Under the pieces are notes generated by a model. That model was given only the letters and a program-made list of their open reading frames with translations. It searched no databases and was not told where the DNA came from. The position numbers and the translations under genes are program-made. A stretch of 64,000 bases of DNA, from the NCBI GenBank assembly GCA_946122785.1, contig CAMGYJ010000005.1:89274547-89338546 (forward strand), given 5' to 3'. Every line of letters starts with the position of its first letter. Position 1 is the first letter of the stretch. Shown here in pieces: positions 1-10,759 of the stretch. The stretch comes from Linum tenue (Eukaryota > Streptophyta > Magnoliopsida > Malpighiales > Linaceae).

Positions 1-858
1 TCTTCAAGAGAGGATCTCTACAAGCACAAGTAAGGATTGAGGCATCACAATGATGATTTTTTTCCCTTTGTGTTCTTCCTTCTTCTAGCACGGAGTAGTC
101 TCCTATTCACTTGGGTGTTGTATAACCCTAACTTCTACCATGTAGTTGATTGTGTGGATTGAATGATTGTGTGTGGGTGATGTTTAATTTAAAGTTTTGA
201 GGTATTGTTCATGATGATTGTGCATTTTGTGTGCTTGACAATCTATTGTGCTACCCTAACCTAGCTTAGAGAGAAGCCCCCTTTCCTTAAGAGGCTCAAA
301 TTGAGCTGGGTTTTCTTAGGCATTCCATGTCTCCTAACTAGGTTAATGTAAGACAAAACTCTAAACTCAAGTTAGACATCTAGGTTAATTATGATTAAGC
401 CATCCAAACCCCGGTTTGAGGAAGAAGGTAAGTCAACCCTCTTTTGCTTGGGCCAAGAGGGTACTTTCGTAGCCTATAATGCATTCATTGGCCTAGCAAT
501 TAAGAGTGTGGTTTCCAACCACTGTTGCTCCTCCTACGGTTCGCAATTTCCTTGTCGCACACGAATGCATTCGATCCCACAGTTCATGGTAGTTAGTTAA
601 GGTGAAACAACTCCCGAGTGAAGTTTCTCACCAAGAGTTGCAACCCTTTTACTTTTCAAGCCTTGCACTTTCATTCGTAGATTGTAGAGATTCGTATAAA
701 CTTCATTCCGCTAGATAATGTTTCAAACAATTGAAGTAGGGGTACATGGATCGGCCCGAGTTGATATTTAAACATACTTGCCCTATATTGTACCCATTTA
801 AGCTTTATACTTGGGCCTTAGGTGGGATTTAAGTGTGATATTCGAAGCGAGTCAAGGT
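1..858 (+). repeat. 3' part of an Athila-like LTR, remnant
   Basis: No coding function. Positions about 700-858 align with 20262-20418: both run through 'gctagataatgtttcaaac', a 'catacttgccctatattg' block and the terminal 'gcgagtca'. In the second copy a degenerate Athila/Tat primer-binding site follows, which identifies the block as the 3' end of an LTR. Here the element is cut off at 858 and unrelated sequence follows. The left end lies outside the window, so full LTR length and TSD cannot be given. Class is inferred from the second copy. Confidence 0.5.
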
Positions 859-969
859 ACCCTTTTTTCAAGGACATAAAGGTGGAAAAAAATCAAAATT
901 TTTAAGTGGTATAAGCTGTCATGGCGCGTGGACTGTTAGACAACGCGTTTGATCGCTGAAGATAACGGT

Positions 970-1085
970 CAAATCTAGAATGTGGCCAATTTCGCAACTA
1001 TGATGCATAGTTGAGGCCACGATGTTATTGATCAAAAAGATTGGTCGGGATGTTTAATATGTGAAAAGTTCGGGACATACAAATA
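970..1085 (+). repeat. Repeat block, direct copy of 13390-13502
   Basis: Shares 'tggccaa', 'acgatg', 'gattggtc' and 'atatgtgaaaagttcgg' in the same order and spacing with 13390-13502. Blocks of this kind (atgtgaaaagttcggg) are common in plant intergenic repeats. No coding potential seen. Confidence 0.5.
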
Positions 1086-1089
1086 TACT

Positions 1090-1230
1090 AACGATCAACC
1101 GGCCACGTCACTGCACAATCAACATAAATAAGCTTAAAATTTTCTAAATTCCACATAATCACTAAAAATTACTATAATTAAATTAAAAATTAAAAAAAAC
1201 ATTGAAAAGGCAAAAAATGAGACATATGAT
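1090..1230 (+). repeat. Inverted-repeat arm (partner 13205-13365)
   Basis: The reverse complement of 13205-13365 aligns over about 140 bp with roughly 80% identity by eye, including 'ctaaattccacataatc' and 'ataattaaattaaaaatta'. The neighbouring block (970-1085) matches the far end in direct rather than inverted orientation. The pair may therefore be two copies of one dispersed repeat rather than the ends of a single transposon. Confidence 0.55.
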
Positions 1231-1608
1231 ATAAGCCCTAATTCCCATCCAGCACTCTACCCTCGCCAAGCGTCCCTGCCTTTCTGATCGCGCCACATCC
1301 TTCTCCATCGATTCGATTGATCTCTCCCCGCTCTCCCTACTAGACGATACTGTTAGCCCATACCGCCGCACCAGGCCCCTCGATCTCCTCAGCCCACGGA
1401 AGCGCAGGTGCAGGCATGGCTCCTCTCGCTCCGTCTCTGGTGCAGCTTGGACCATAGCGCCAATCGACGGTGTTGTTCCATTGGAGCCTCACCAACCCAC
1501 AGCACCTGCTCCGACTTCCCCGTCTCCATCAGGACAAACTCCAGCAGCGAGATGTTCGGGAATGGAGGGGATCTGAATTGTGCATCTAATGTTAGCGAGG
1601 TGCACAGG

Positions 1609-1690
1609 AACTCGTCGACCTAAGTTCGGGTCCTTAAACCCCCTTTCTTAAGGAGGATCTTCAAGCATTGTGATTGGTTGCTGCAAATTT
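1609..1690 (+). repeat. Possible terminal inverted repeat, left
   Basis: Reads 'ggtccttaaaccccctttct' followed by 'aggaggatctt' and 'gattggtt'. The reverse complement of 13028-13110 gives the same order (ggtccttaagccctct, tagtaggatctt, caaccaataag). It lies directly outside the duplicated unit starting at 1686, so it may be the left end of an old DNA transposon. Confidence 0.4.
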
Positions 1691-2541
1691 AGGTAGTTAA
1701 GGAGGAGTTATTATAATTAGTTGTTAAGGGTATTTAGGGAATCATAAATAATTTAAAAGCACAAATACTTAACCCTAAACTCATGTTCAGTCTTTTTTTC
1801 TCCCTCCCAGCCGAACCCTTTCTCTGTCTCTTCGTCCATCTGTGTTCTCCGGCCGTCCATTCGACCGCTTTCTCCAGCGTCCCTTTTGTTCCAAGCAGCG
1901 GTCTCCGTCGTCGGCTTGGATTTTCGATTCTCCCAAAATATAAACCCAGCTTCCGTTTCCACCAAAGCCGAACCCCAACTTCCGTTTTCGCATTCGGACA
2001 AGTCCACCGCTCACATACGTCCGTCGTTACTCCCTTCCGTCCATTGTTCCCAACATCAGCTTCCGGCGTCGCTTCTGGTAGTTCTATCGCCCATTTTTGT
2101 TTTTAATCTTTAGGATATTTTGTTCTGTGCATGTGTTTGGGATTTGGATGCATGGGTTTTAGGGATTTGCCGTTATTTGTTAATTGTTTTTGTTGTTATT
2201 AAGGTTATTGCATTCTTTTTTTAATTACGTTCTCTTGTGTTATTTACATTTTTATAGTCTTTTGTTTGCAACATTAACAAAGGTGATTAGTTATCTTTTG
2301 AAAGTGTACTATTAATCAGTCTGCAATCATTATCAATGTTTCTTTGCCCATTATTATTATTATTTTCAAGGCCGTAATAAACTTTTTGTAACGTGTGATA
2401 TTACAACTCATTGGTATGCTTAACGTGTCATATTATTAGTTTTTTGTCATTAATAACCTTCCTAGCCATTATTATTATTTTCAGCGCCATTATCAATTGT
2501 TTAAACATGGACTATTATTAATCATTGGTATCATTAACATG
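1686..2541 (+). repeat. Duplicated repeat unit, copy A
   Basis: About 850 bp that recurs at roughly 90% identity as copy B (3722-4166 plus 11602-12030, where the copia element splits it). It begins 'tttaggtagttaaggaggag', passes a CT-rich stretch and an AT-rich tail, and is truncated at 2541 where a LINE fragment begins. Short open frames in it are not conserved between the copies, so I do not call genes. Confidence 0.7.
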
Positions 2542-2825
2542 TACATTCCACGCCTCATGCCAGAGTTTTGCTTTAGCAACAATGGAGTGAGCTAGTGAAG
2601 GGGCAGAGAGGGCGAAAGACTCCCCTTTGAAGCAATACTCGTTCCTATTCTTCCATATGAGCCAAATCGTTACACTGAAGAAAGTTGCCCAAATGATTCC
2701 ATATTGTCCACTTTCATTCTCTGCCAAATTGTGCCGAAGCCAGTCTGCCGCTGCTGAAGAGAAGAAGCGTTATTGTTTATTGTTGGGGACATGTCGAACC
2801 TAAAAGTAGCTGGTTGGTGGAAAAT

Positions 2826-3098
2826 TGTAACATCCCGAACCTTTTCCTAAGCAAGATATTGTCCGCTTTGGGCCTCGACCCTCACGGTTTTTCGACTTGG
2901 GTGCAATTCAAGGTGACTTCCCATAAGGTCACCCATCCTTGTTGTACTATACACTGAGCACGTTTAACTTCAGAGTTCTCACAAGAACTCCTCCATTTCA
3001 CCCCAAAACGCATCTTGTCAGTTAAGGTCGGTTTCCTACTTATGAACCATGGATCTCTCACGTGCTTTGTCGATGTGGGATTTGCCTAAGGTGTTACA
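2826..3098 (-). repeat. Cassandra 3' LTR
   Basis: 273 bp, TG...CA ends, nearly identical to 3188-3461. Being on the minus strand, this copy is the downstream LTR. Confidence 0.92.
2914..2997 (-). promoter_or_regulatory. 5S rRNA-like Pol III control region in 3' LTR
   Basis: On the minus strand it reads GAAGTTAAACGTGCT, then TAGTAC and GGATGGGTGACC and TGGGAAGTC. These correspond to the A-box, intermediate element and C-box region of plant 5S rRNA genes. The lineage is known to carry this in its LTRs. Whether Pol III uses this copy is not shown by sequence. Confidence 0.85.
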
Positions 3099-3172
3099 TA
3101 CACCCCCCCCCCCTTGGGACTAAACACCCTGGCTGAGGTTTGCCCCACCATCGTTTAAGAGGGACGCGGAGA

Positions 3173-3185
3173 GGCTCTGATACCA
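3173..3185 (-). other. Primer-binding site of the Cassandra TRIM
   Basis: Minus-strand TGGTATCAGAGCC, complementary to the 3' end of initiator tRNA-Met, two bases inside the upstream LTR. Confidence 0.9.
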
Positions 3186-3187
3186 CT

Positions 3188-3461
3188 TGTAACATCCCGA
3201 ACCTTTTCCTGAGCAAGATATTGTCCGCTTTGGGCCTCGACCCTCACGGTTTTTCGACTTGGGGTGAAATTCAAGGTGACTTCCCATAAGGTCACTCATC
3301 CTTGTTGTACTCAACACTGAGCACGTTTAACTTCGAAGTTCTCACAAGAACTCCTCCATTTCACCCCAAAACGTGTCTTGTCAGTTAAGGTCGGTTTCCT
3401 ACTTATGAACCATGGATCTTTCCCGTGCTTTGTCGATGTGGGATTTGCCTAAGGTGTTACA
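3188..3461 (-). repeat. Cassandra 5' LTR
   Basis: 274 bp upstream LTR of the minus-strand element. It is followed directly by the second AAAAT of the TSD. Confidence 0.92.
3275..3359 (-). promoter_or_regulatory. 5S rRNA-like Pol III control region in 5' LTR
   Basis: Second copy of the 5S-like segment, differing from 2914-2997 at a few bases (for example GGATGAGTGACC here against GGATGGGTGACC). In this position it could drive transcription through the element body. Confidence 0.83.
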
Positions 3462-3721
3462 AAAATCTCGTAATAAGTGGGTGATAGATTCTGTCTGCCC
3501 ATGACACCGAGCACAGCAGGGCGACGTTGTGATCTTTCTGGAGAAGCGAAGGGCGTTCGTTGCGATCAGCCCCAAGAGAGTAAGGCATACAAAATTCCGG
3601 ATGCGCTCCGGTACAGGGAGGCTCCACACTGCTTTCCAGAGCTTAACGTAACCATTCATGGCTGGAGGTAGCAGTGATTCATATGCTGACTTGGTGGTGA
3701 AGCTGTCGGTTCATGATGTAA

Positions 3722-4166
3722 ATAATTTAGGTAGTTAAGGAGGAGCTATTATAATTAGTTGTTAAGCGTATTTAGGGAATTATAAATAATTTAAAAGCAC
3801 AAATACTTAACCCTAAACCCACGTTCCGTCTTTTTTTTCTGCCTCCTAGTCGAACCCTTTCTCTGTCTCTTTGTACATCTGTGTTCTCCGGCTGTCCATT
3901 CGACTGCGTTCTCCAGCGTCCCTTTTGTTCCTAGCACCGGTCTCCGTCGTCGGCTTGGGTTTCCGATTCTCCCAAAATATAAACCCAGCTTCCGTTTCCA
4001 CCAAAGCCGAACCCCAGCTTCCGTTTTTGCCGTCGGACAAGTCCACCGCTCACATACGTCCGTCGTTACTCCCTTCCGCTCGTTGTTCCCGACATCGGCT
4101 TCCAGCTTCTGGTAGTTCTATCGCTCGTTTTTGTTTTTAATCTTTAGTATATTTTTTCGTTTCATG
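3722..4166 (+). repeat. Duplicated repeat unit, copy B, left part
   Basis: Starts 'aatttaggtagttaaggag' and aligns with 1686-2120. It is interrupted after TCATG (4162-4166), the TSD of the copia element, and resumes at 11602. Confidence 0.75.
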
Positions 4167-4352
4167 TGTTGAGAGAAGCATATCGATGCCAGCCATTTAG
4201 ACACCCTGGCAGGACGAGCAACACAAGTTAATGGCGGATCCAGAATCATATGGAAATGGAAAGAACAGCAAACTTGCCGAAAAGGAGTAGAACAGAATTG
4301 GGAAGAAGATAACTCTCTCCAACGGCTCTCTTGATTATATATATATATATAT

Positions 4353-4768
4353 GTGGTGGCGTCTTCGGTGCACTCACTTTTTGGGGTGCATTCAGTGCAC
4401 TCACTTCATAACCGTCATTTTAAATATGCGATTTATGTCAAAATAATGTCATTCATCACTTATGTTGTGATGAACAATAACGCACATGAATTTGCACAAA
4501 AATCATTGAAGATTTACTTTAATTTGAAGAATTTAGAGTTTATAGATTTAGGATTAGGGTTAGGGTTTACAATATGGGGTTTAGGGATAGAACTCAAAAT
4601 TGGAGGTCTAGGGCTTAGGGTAATCCACTAATTAGTTGTTATCATATGTTATATCATCATATTACACTAATTCTACAAATTAAAATTCAAAATCCGACAC
4701 CTTAAGACTAGTTTTTGAGTTGGGTGCATTGAACACACTCATTTTTGTGAGTGCACCGAAGTAGTCAC

Positions 4769-4769
<1 letters not shown>
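4353..4769. mobile_element. MITE inserted in a TA microsatellite
   Basis: About 417 bp, non-coding. The ends are inverted: left 'cttcggtgcactcac' (4362-4377), right 'gtgagtgcaccgaag' (4747-4761). Both flanks are (TA)n, so the TSD is hidden in the repeat. The 3' LTR lacks it, giving an empty-site comparison. The interior includes telomere-like 'tagggtttagg' runs. The superfamily cannot be fixed without a transposase. Confidence 0.8.

Positions 4770-4821
<52 letters not shown>
4770..4821. repeat. (TA)n-(GA)n microsatellite
   Basis: About 20 bp of TA followed by about 30 bp of GA at the MITE's right flank. The 3' LTR has only a short related stretch. Confidence 0.9.
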
Positions 4822-4825
<4 letters not shown>

Positions 4826-5537
4826 AAGAGTGGTAGAAGTAATTTTTCCCATCTCACGACTTAGAACAAAAGAGAGAGCTTGAGAAGCAAGGGTCTTTTG
4901 TAGAGTGTGATTATCAGTGCTAATCAGGGAGATTGGCTGGGGAAATTGCAGGTGTTAGAACAGGAGATTGTAACACCAGAGGCTTGACTTGGTCGATCAG
5001 TTGGGAGTTGATCTGTAGCTTACCAAGTTCTGTAAAACACAAAACACTGAAGTAGTGCTTACGTAGGAGATGTCAAGAACAGAGTCTCCTAGCGTGGATT
5101 AGTCGATATTGGGATCCTCATTCTCCCAATATCGGATACCACGTAAAAATCTGGTTTGTCTGTGGGAATGAGTTTGATTTTTTAGTTGCTGGTGTTTTTC
5201 TTGTTGCAGCACTCTGTTTTGCAGGAACAGAGCTCTGGAAAGGCAATCTCGGCTTCTTTACAAGGAAGACGACGAAGTGATTTGGATCCAGTTAGTTGGC
5301 CCAAATGATTTGGATTAGTAAATACACTACACTGGGCTTAAAGCCCATCTTGGGTTATATTGTTCTCCATCTCACGTTTAAAGCAACTGAAATCGAAATT
5401 TACGTTCATTTTATTCTATAACATTTTCATCACTTGAGTTCTTTCACTTGATCGGAGTCTGTGCGATTAGGGTTTGGCAGAAAGGGGATAGCATTGGAGA
5501 AGAGAGCTGAAGGTCTCGCGCTCGACGATCCAACACG

Positions 5538-5550
5538 TGGTATCAGAGCC
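5538..5550 (+). other. Primer-binding site (initiator tRNA-Met)
   Basis: TGGTATCAGAGCC two bases after the 5' LTR end. Standard for plant Ty1/copia. Confidence 0.93.
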
Positions 5551-5588
5551 CGGCTCGAGCACTAGAGGCTTAATCGTCTGCGGAGAAG

Positions 5589-6967
5589 ATGAGCTCGGGA
5601 TCAGCAACTAGAATCTTCATGCTTTAACAGAGTGTCAGGGTGCAAGACTGCCAAAGAAATCTGGGATAAACTCCAAATAGCACATGAGGGCTCGCATGTT
5701 AAGATCTCTCGAATAAACAGTCTAAAGCAAGAATTTGAGTCATTCATCATGAAGCCAGAGCAATCGATCAGAGAGATGAATGAGCGATTCACTACAATCG
5801 TGAACAGCTTGAGAAATCTGGAGGTAGAGTATGCAAGTGCGGATTTAGTCAGGAAAATCCTCTGGGCTCTACCTAAACGATGGACTCCAAAAGTAACTGC
5901 CATCGAGGAATCCAAGGATCTTACCTGCTGAGCTTAGATGAGCTTATCGGATCCCTGGTGACACATGAAGAAAAGCTGAGAAGGGAGGAGGCGGAAGAAC
6001 TTCGGAAGGAAAAGAAAGGGATAGCTTTCAAGGCAATAACACAGGAAGATGATCTTGATTGTCTTGAAGAAATGGAGGATGACGAATTTGCAATGCTCAG
6101 CAAACATGTAGCAAAGTTGCTTCGAATGAGAAAAGAAAAGATAAGAGAAGAGGAAGTCTTTTCAACAAAACAAGGGATGGAGAAAATGAAAAGAAATTCA
6201 GCAGACCAAGTCGATTCGGTATGAAGAACAAGAGAGAAGGAACAATTTCTGAAAAAACTCAATCACAAGCTGGATGCTTCAAATGCGGCAAAGCTGGGCA
6301 CATCAGAGCAGATTTTCCTTTGTTGAAGAAAGAAAAGGCCTTTGCAACTACATGGAGCTGTAGTGAGATGATGATGATGATGACACTAAGCGGGAAGCTT
6401 ACATGGCCATTGAAGGAAGCGACATTGAGGAAAGCGAACCACAAGTAAGAACCTACTATTCTGACTACTATAGTGAGGATGAACAACTCGATGAAGCAAT
6501 TTTAGATATTCAAAATGAGTTCATCAGAGTCAAACAAAAGCATGTTTTAATTAAGTCTAGGTATGAAAAATTACTCGAAGAGGTCACAACCTTGAAAGCC
6601 GAAAAATTAGACATAGAGAACAAACTTATGCATGCTATGACTGAAAATGATGAGTTGAGAAGTAAGTTAGGATCAGCAGAAGCTAAAATTGACAGATTGA
6701 ATACTGAATATAAAATCAAAAGGGTCTCGGGCAGAAATATGAGTAAAAATTTCAAATAGCCACAGAAGACAAGAAACACTGAATGTTACTACTGTCATAA
6801 AATGGGTCATCATATTGCAGAATGTAGAAAGCGTATAGCTAAAGAAAATCGAGTAAAAAACTCAAGCTGCTTTAACTGTCATGAAGTAGGTCATTCAAGT
6901 AAGAATTGTTCAAAGACTTTTCAAATGGGAAGGGTAACCAAATTAGTTTGGATACCTAAAAACAAAT
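5589..6967 (+). pseudogene. copia gag, truncated and frameshifted
   Basis: An ATG at 5589 gives only 13 codons before a stop. The match to copia gag (UBN2-type, GCKTAKEIWDKLQ...) begins abruptly near 5630, so about the first hundred residues are missing. The frame then shifts twice (5632-5931, 5880-6224, 6403-6759). Zinc knuckles: CFKCGKAGHIRADF (6275-6320, last Cys lost), CYYCHKMGHHIAEC (6784-6825, intact) and CFNCHEVGHSSKNC (6869-6910, intact). A long heptad-rich acidic segment (6500-6750) would form a coiled coil. It cannot make a working capsid. Confidence 0.88.
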
Positions 6968-6979
6968 AAATAAACTATT

Positions 6980-9900
6980 TTGCAGACCTGTCTCCAAGTG
7001 AGCATGGCAGACGACGTTTGGATTCTGGATAGTGGATGCTCACATCACATGACGGGGGATAAAGGGCTTTTTACTAATATGGTTCTAGGAAAGAAAGGTA
7101 AAGTCTTAGTTGGTGACAATTTCAGCACAGAAATACTAGGAAAAGGGCAAGTAGGGACGATGCGATCCATAAATAACATCATGCTAGTTAAAGATCTCAA
7201 ACATAATCTACTCTCAATAGTCAAATGTGTGGAAATAAGAACAGAGTCATATTTGAGCCAGAAAGATGCTTTGTTGAAGAAATCTCCAGTGGTAAAATAC
7301 TCTTTACTGGCAAACGTAAGGGAAAACTTTTCACAATTGATCTAAATGACAAAGCTGCGTTCAATGAAACATGTTTGATCTCTATGGATAAAAATGACCA
7401 AATAGAATGGCATCGTAGACTAGGTCATGTTAGTGTAAGTACTCTATCTAGACTAGTAAACCTAGGCTTAGTCAGAGGAATCCCAAAAATTCTTAGTAAG
7501 AAAGAATTCTTTTGTGATGCTTGTGCTAAGGGAAAGCTTACTCGAGCATCTTTTAAAACTAAGGCAATCATCTCTACCAATAGACCTCTAGAACTGCTTC
7601 ATCTTGATTTATTTGGACCTAGCAATATAAAAAGCTTAGGTGGAAAATATTATGCATTCGTGATTGTGGATGATTTCTCTAGATATACATGGGTGCTCTT
7701 TCTCTCTAGTAAAGATGAAGCCTTGTCAGAATTTAAAACTTTTACTGCTCGAGTATAAAATGTACAACAAACCAAAATCATCAGTATTAGAAGTGATCAT
7801 GGTGGTGAGTTCGTGTCTGAAAACTTTGAGCAGTTTTGCAATGAAAAAGGGATCACACATAATTTCTCTGCTCCTAGGACACCACAGCAAAATGGTGTTG
7901 TCGAAAGGAAAAATAGAACACTCATTGAAATAGGAAGAACAATGCTTAATGATTATAGATTACCTAAGCAGTTCTGGGGTGAAGCTATCAATACTGCCTG
8001 CTACATAACAAATGGAGCATTGATTAGATCAAAACTAAACAAGACACCTTATGAACTTTGGAAAGACACCAAAACATAACTTAGGATATTTTCATCCTTT
8101 TGGATGCAAATGTTTTGTTCTAAACACTAAAGATCAGTTGGGGAAGTTTGACTCAAAATCATATGAAGCAATGTTTCTAGGGTACTCTGTAAATAGCAAG
8201 GCTTATCGTGTCTAAAATAGAAGGACCCTCAGAGTTGAGGATTCCATTAATGTGGTATTTGATGAGTCTACTAGTAAGGGTGCAGAACCACTATAAGATG
8301 ATGAGGATTTTGGACTTAGCTTGAGTCAAACTAAAGAAGCTGATGGAGTGACAACAAGCATAAAGACTATTCAGGATGCAAGTCTTGAAGGTATGCACAA
8401 GCCAGAAGCTCCTCCTCAAATTCAGAAGCGGCATCCTCCCTCTCTGGTGATTGGGGACTTAAATCAAGGTATGGTCACACGATCAAAACCTATCCTGAAC
8501 ATATTGCCTTCATATCATTGATAGAACCTAGAAATATTGATGAAGCTTTAGAGGATGAATTTTGGAATGCTTCAATGCATGAAGAAATGCATCAGTTTGA
8601 ACGAACCAGAGTCTGGGACTTGGTTCCTATACCTAAAAATAGAACCATTAGAGGGACTAAATGGGTCTATCGAAACAAATATGATGATATTGGGATGATT
8701 ATAAGAAATAAAGCAAGATTAGTAGCACAGGGTTATAATCAAGAATAAGGCATAGATTTTGATGAGACTTTTGCGCCTGTGGCCAGATTAGAGGCAATTA
8801 GATTACTTTGTGCCTATGCTGCATCAAAATTGTACCAAATGGATGTAAAAAGTGCTTTTCTTAACGGGGATTTAAAAGAAGAGGTATATGATGAACAACT
8901 CCCTAGTTTTGAAGATTCTGAACACCCTGACTATGTTTATAAACTAAATAAAGCTCTGTGTGGTCTAAAGCAAGCTCCACGAGCTTGGTATGATAAGCTG
9001 AGTCAGTTCCTCATTAATTAGGGGTTTCATAGAGGTAAGGTAGACAAAACTTTATTTATAAAGAACCAGGGTGAACATACACTACTAGTTCAGGTGTATG
9101 TTGATGATATAATCTTTGGATCCTCAAGTCAAGAGATGTGTAAAAACTTTGAAGCTTCTAAGAAAGGTGTCTTTGAAATGAGTCTTATGGCTGAACTTAA
9201 TTTCTTTCTGAGTCTGCAAATTAAAAAAACGAGCAAAGGCATCTTTATTAGTCAAACTAAATATCTTAATAACATGCTAAAACGATTTGGCTTCACTAAT
9301 CTGAAAGCTGCTTCTACTCCTATGGGCTCTTCGACCAAACTCACTAAGGATGAATCTGGGAAACCTGTAGACACTCGTTTATTTAGAGGAATGATAGGCT
9401 CTCCGCTATATCTGACTGCTAGCAGGCCATATATTATGTATAGTGTTTGTGTGTGTGCTCGATTCCAAAGCTGTCCTAAAGAAAGTCACTTCTCTGCCAT
9501 CAAACGAATCTTTGGATATCTTGTTGGTACTCATAGCTTAGGACTCTGGTATTCAAGTGATTCAAATATGGAGCTAATTAGCTATAGTGACTCTGACTAT
9601 GCTGGTTGCTTAGTTGATAGAAAAAGTACCTCTGGGGCTTGTCACTTTCTCGGATCCTCTCTTATCTCCTAGTTCATCAAGAAACAAAGTACTGTGGCCC
9701 TGTCTACTGCAGAAGCAGAGTATGTGGCAGCAGGTTTTTGCTGTACTCAACTTCTCTGGATGAAGTATCAACTCATTGATTATGGGATTCAATTTGGTTC
9801 ATTACCAGTTCTGTGTGATAACACAAGTGCTGTAAATATGACCAAAAATCCAATTCAGCACTCTAGAACTAAACACATAGAGGTTCGTTATCACTTTATT

Positions 9901-10095
9901 CGAGATCATGTTCAAGATGGGCAAATTCATCTTCAATTCATCAGCACTGATTTCCAGTGGGCTGATATCTTTAGTAAGCCTTTAGGGAGTGAGAAATTCC
10001 TGTCTATCCGCCGGGAACTTGGCATGTTTTCACTGGAAGAAATCTCAGTGATTCCTTATGAATTTATGCTGATTTTTAGGTCAATTGTTAATTGA
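6980..10095 (+). pseudogene. copia pol (PR-INT-RT-RNase H), broken
   Basis: Protease motif DSGCSHHMT (7028-7054); GAG-pre-integrase WHRRLGH near 7410; integrase core HLDLFGP...VDDFSRYTW (about 7601-7693) and QQNGVVERKNRT (about 7885-7920); [14 protein letters not shown] (about 8857) and YVDDIIFGS (9097-9123); RNase H with DADYAG-like SDSDYAG, ALSTAEAEY and ADIFSKPL (9580-9985). Several frameshifts (7225, 7760, 8080, 8220) and in-frame stops (8746, 9019, 9670) break it. Lesions are spread over all domains, so the copy has no autonomous activity. Confidence 0.93.
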
Positions 10096-10210
10096 TCCTT
10101 TCCTCTTAGGATTCTGCTCTTTCCCTGTTTGACTTCTAATGATGACCTTATATAGGTATTCTATCCCACTTCTTTCACACATCTCCCGCTTACATTAGGG
10201 TTATACAAAG

Positions 10211-10759
10211 TTGTTATCATCACTCATTGCTCCCGCCAATCCTCAACTGCATCCTGCAGTCACCTTCAATAACAAGGGATTTCACAATCCCTCGCGCTAT
10301 CAGCTCTATCTCAGCTACTTCCGTCACCGCCCTCTCTATCCTTCATTCACCATTCATCCTTCATCCTTCCACAAGTATGAACTAGACATCTTTGGGCTCA
10401 TTCACAATCTCGGATGGGATTCTCTTTTTGAGAACCAGAGGTTCAGCCAATGTCCAGAGGCAATGCGAATGTTCTACGCCAGCCTGAAAAGATGGCCTGG
10501 CCCAAGTCCTTCTTCGTTCACCACAGTGGTGTATCACCATGAGATTCTCGTCACTCCCTCTCTTTTGGCTGAAACTCTTGGCCTCCCCTGTCAAGGATCC
10601 TCTGCTGCCACAAATGATGACTTTGCAGAGCTTCGTTTCGACTATGGGTCTACCATGGAATCTCTCACCCACAATGACATGCTTAGGGGGAGAATGTTGA
10701 GAGAAGCATATCGATGCCAGCCATTTAGACACCCTGGCAGGACGAGCAACAGAAGTTAA
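10211..10759 (+). CDS. Extra ORF after pol, plant 'transposon protein'-like domain
   Basis: A 182-codon open frame lies between the pol stop (10095) and the polypurine tract and runs 65 bp into the 3' LTR. It has no ATG at its start (the first codon in this reading is TTG). The core 'IFGLIHNLGWDSLF...MRMFYASL...TTVVYHHEILVTPSLLAETLGLP' resembles the domain often annotated 'putative plant transposon protein', which also occurs in Athila-type post-pol ORFs such as the one at 36516 here. SIRE elements are known for a post-pol, env-position ORF. I see no signal peptide or membrane segment. Function unknown; the frame may be 5'-truncated or reached by splicing. Confidence 0.55.
   Translation: MLSSLIAPANPQLHPAVTFNNKGFHNPSRYQLYLSYFRHRPLYPSFTIHPSSFHKYELDIFGLIHNLGWDSLFENQRFSQCPEAMRMFYASLKRWPGPSPSSFTTVVYHHEILVTPSLLAETLGLPCQGSSAATNDDFAELRFDYGSTMESLTHNDMLRGRMLREAYRCQPFRHPGRTSNRS
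10682..10694 (+). other. Polypurine tract of the copia element
   Basis: A purine run ending AGGGGGAGAA abuts the TG of the 3' LTR. It is the plus-strand primer site and sits inside the frame of the extra ORF. Confidence 0.88.

Larger units (their letters stand above)
2826..3461 (-). mobile_element. Complete Cassandra-type TRIM retrotransposon
   Basis: A 636-bp element with two LTRs (2826-3098, 273 bp; 3188-3461, 274 bp) that begin TGTAAC and end GTTACA. It has a perfect 5-bp TSD AAAAT (2821-2825 and 3462-3466). Transcription is on the minus strand. A primer-binding site complementary to initiator tRNA-Met (TGGTATCAGAGCC) lies at 3185-3173, and a purine-rich tract lies at 3120-3101 next to the downstream LTR. 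There is no coding capacity. The LTRs carry a 5S rRNA-like segment, the hallmark of Cassandra TRIMs, so mobilisation in trans by an autonomous LTR element is expected from family knowledge. Confidence 0.93.
2542..3721 (-). pseudogene. LINE 3' remnant (zf-RVT region), split by a TRIM
   Basis: Read on the minus strand, 3659-3470 encodes a piece of the zinc-binding region after RT in plant L1-type LINEs (motif CCARCHGQTESITHLL, preceded by a W-x3-P-x-R-x2-F core). 2727-2542 encodes the following stretch (IIWATFFSVTIWLIWKNRN). The two parts were contiguous before the TRIM inserted. There is no start, no poly(A) tail and no intact frame. It lies between the two copies of the duplicated unit, which suggests capture or insertion before the duplication. 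Confidence 0.7.
4167..5535 (+). repeat. 5' LTR of the copia element, expanded by a MITE
   Basis: 1369 bp against 902 bp for the 3' LTR. The difference lies at one place, where a MITE (4353-4769) and expanded (TA)n and (GA)n runs replace a short 'agatagatatatattgag' stretch of the 3' LTR. Confidence 0.92.

Noticed and set aside
1753..2113. Several open frames in the duplicated unit
   Set aside because: Overlapping on both strands, and not kept in frame between copies A and B.
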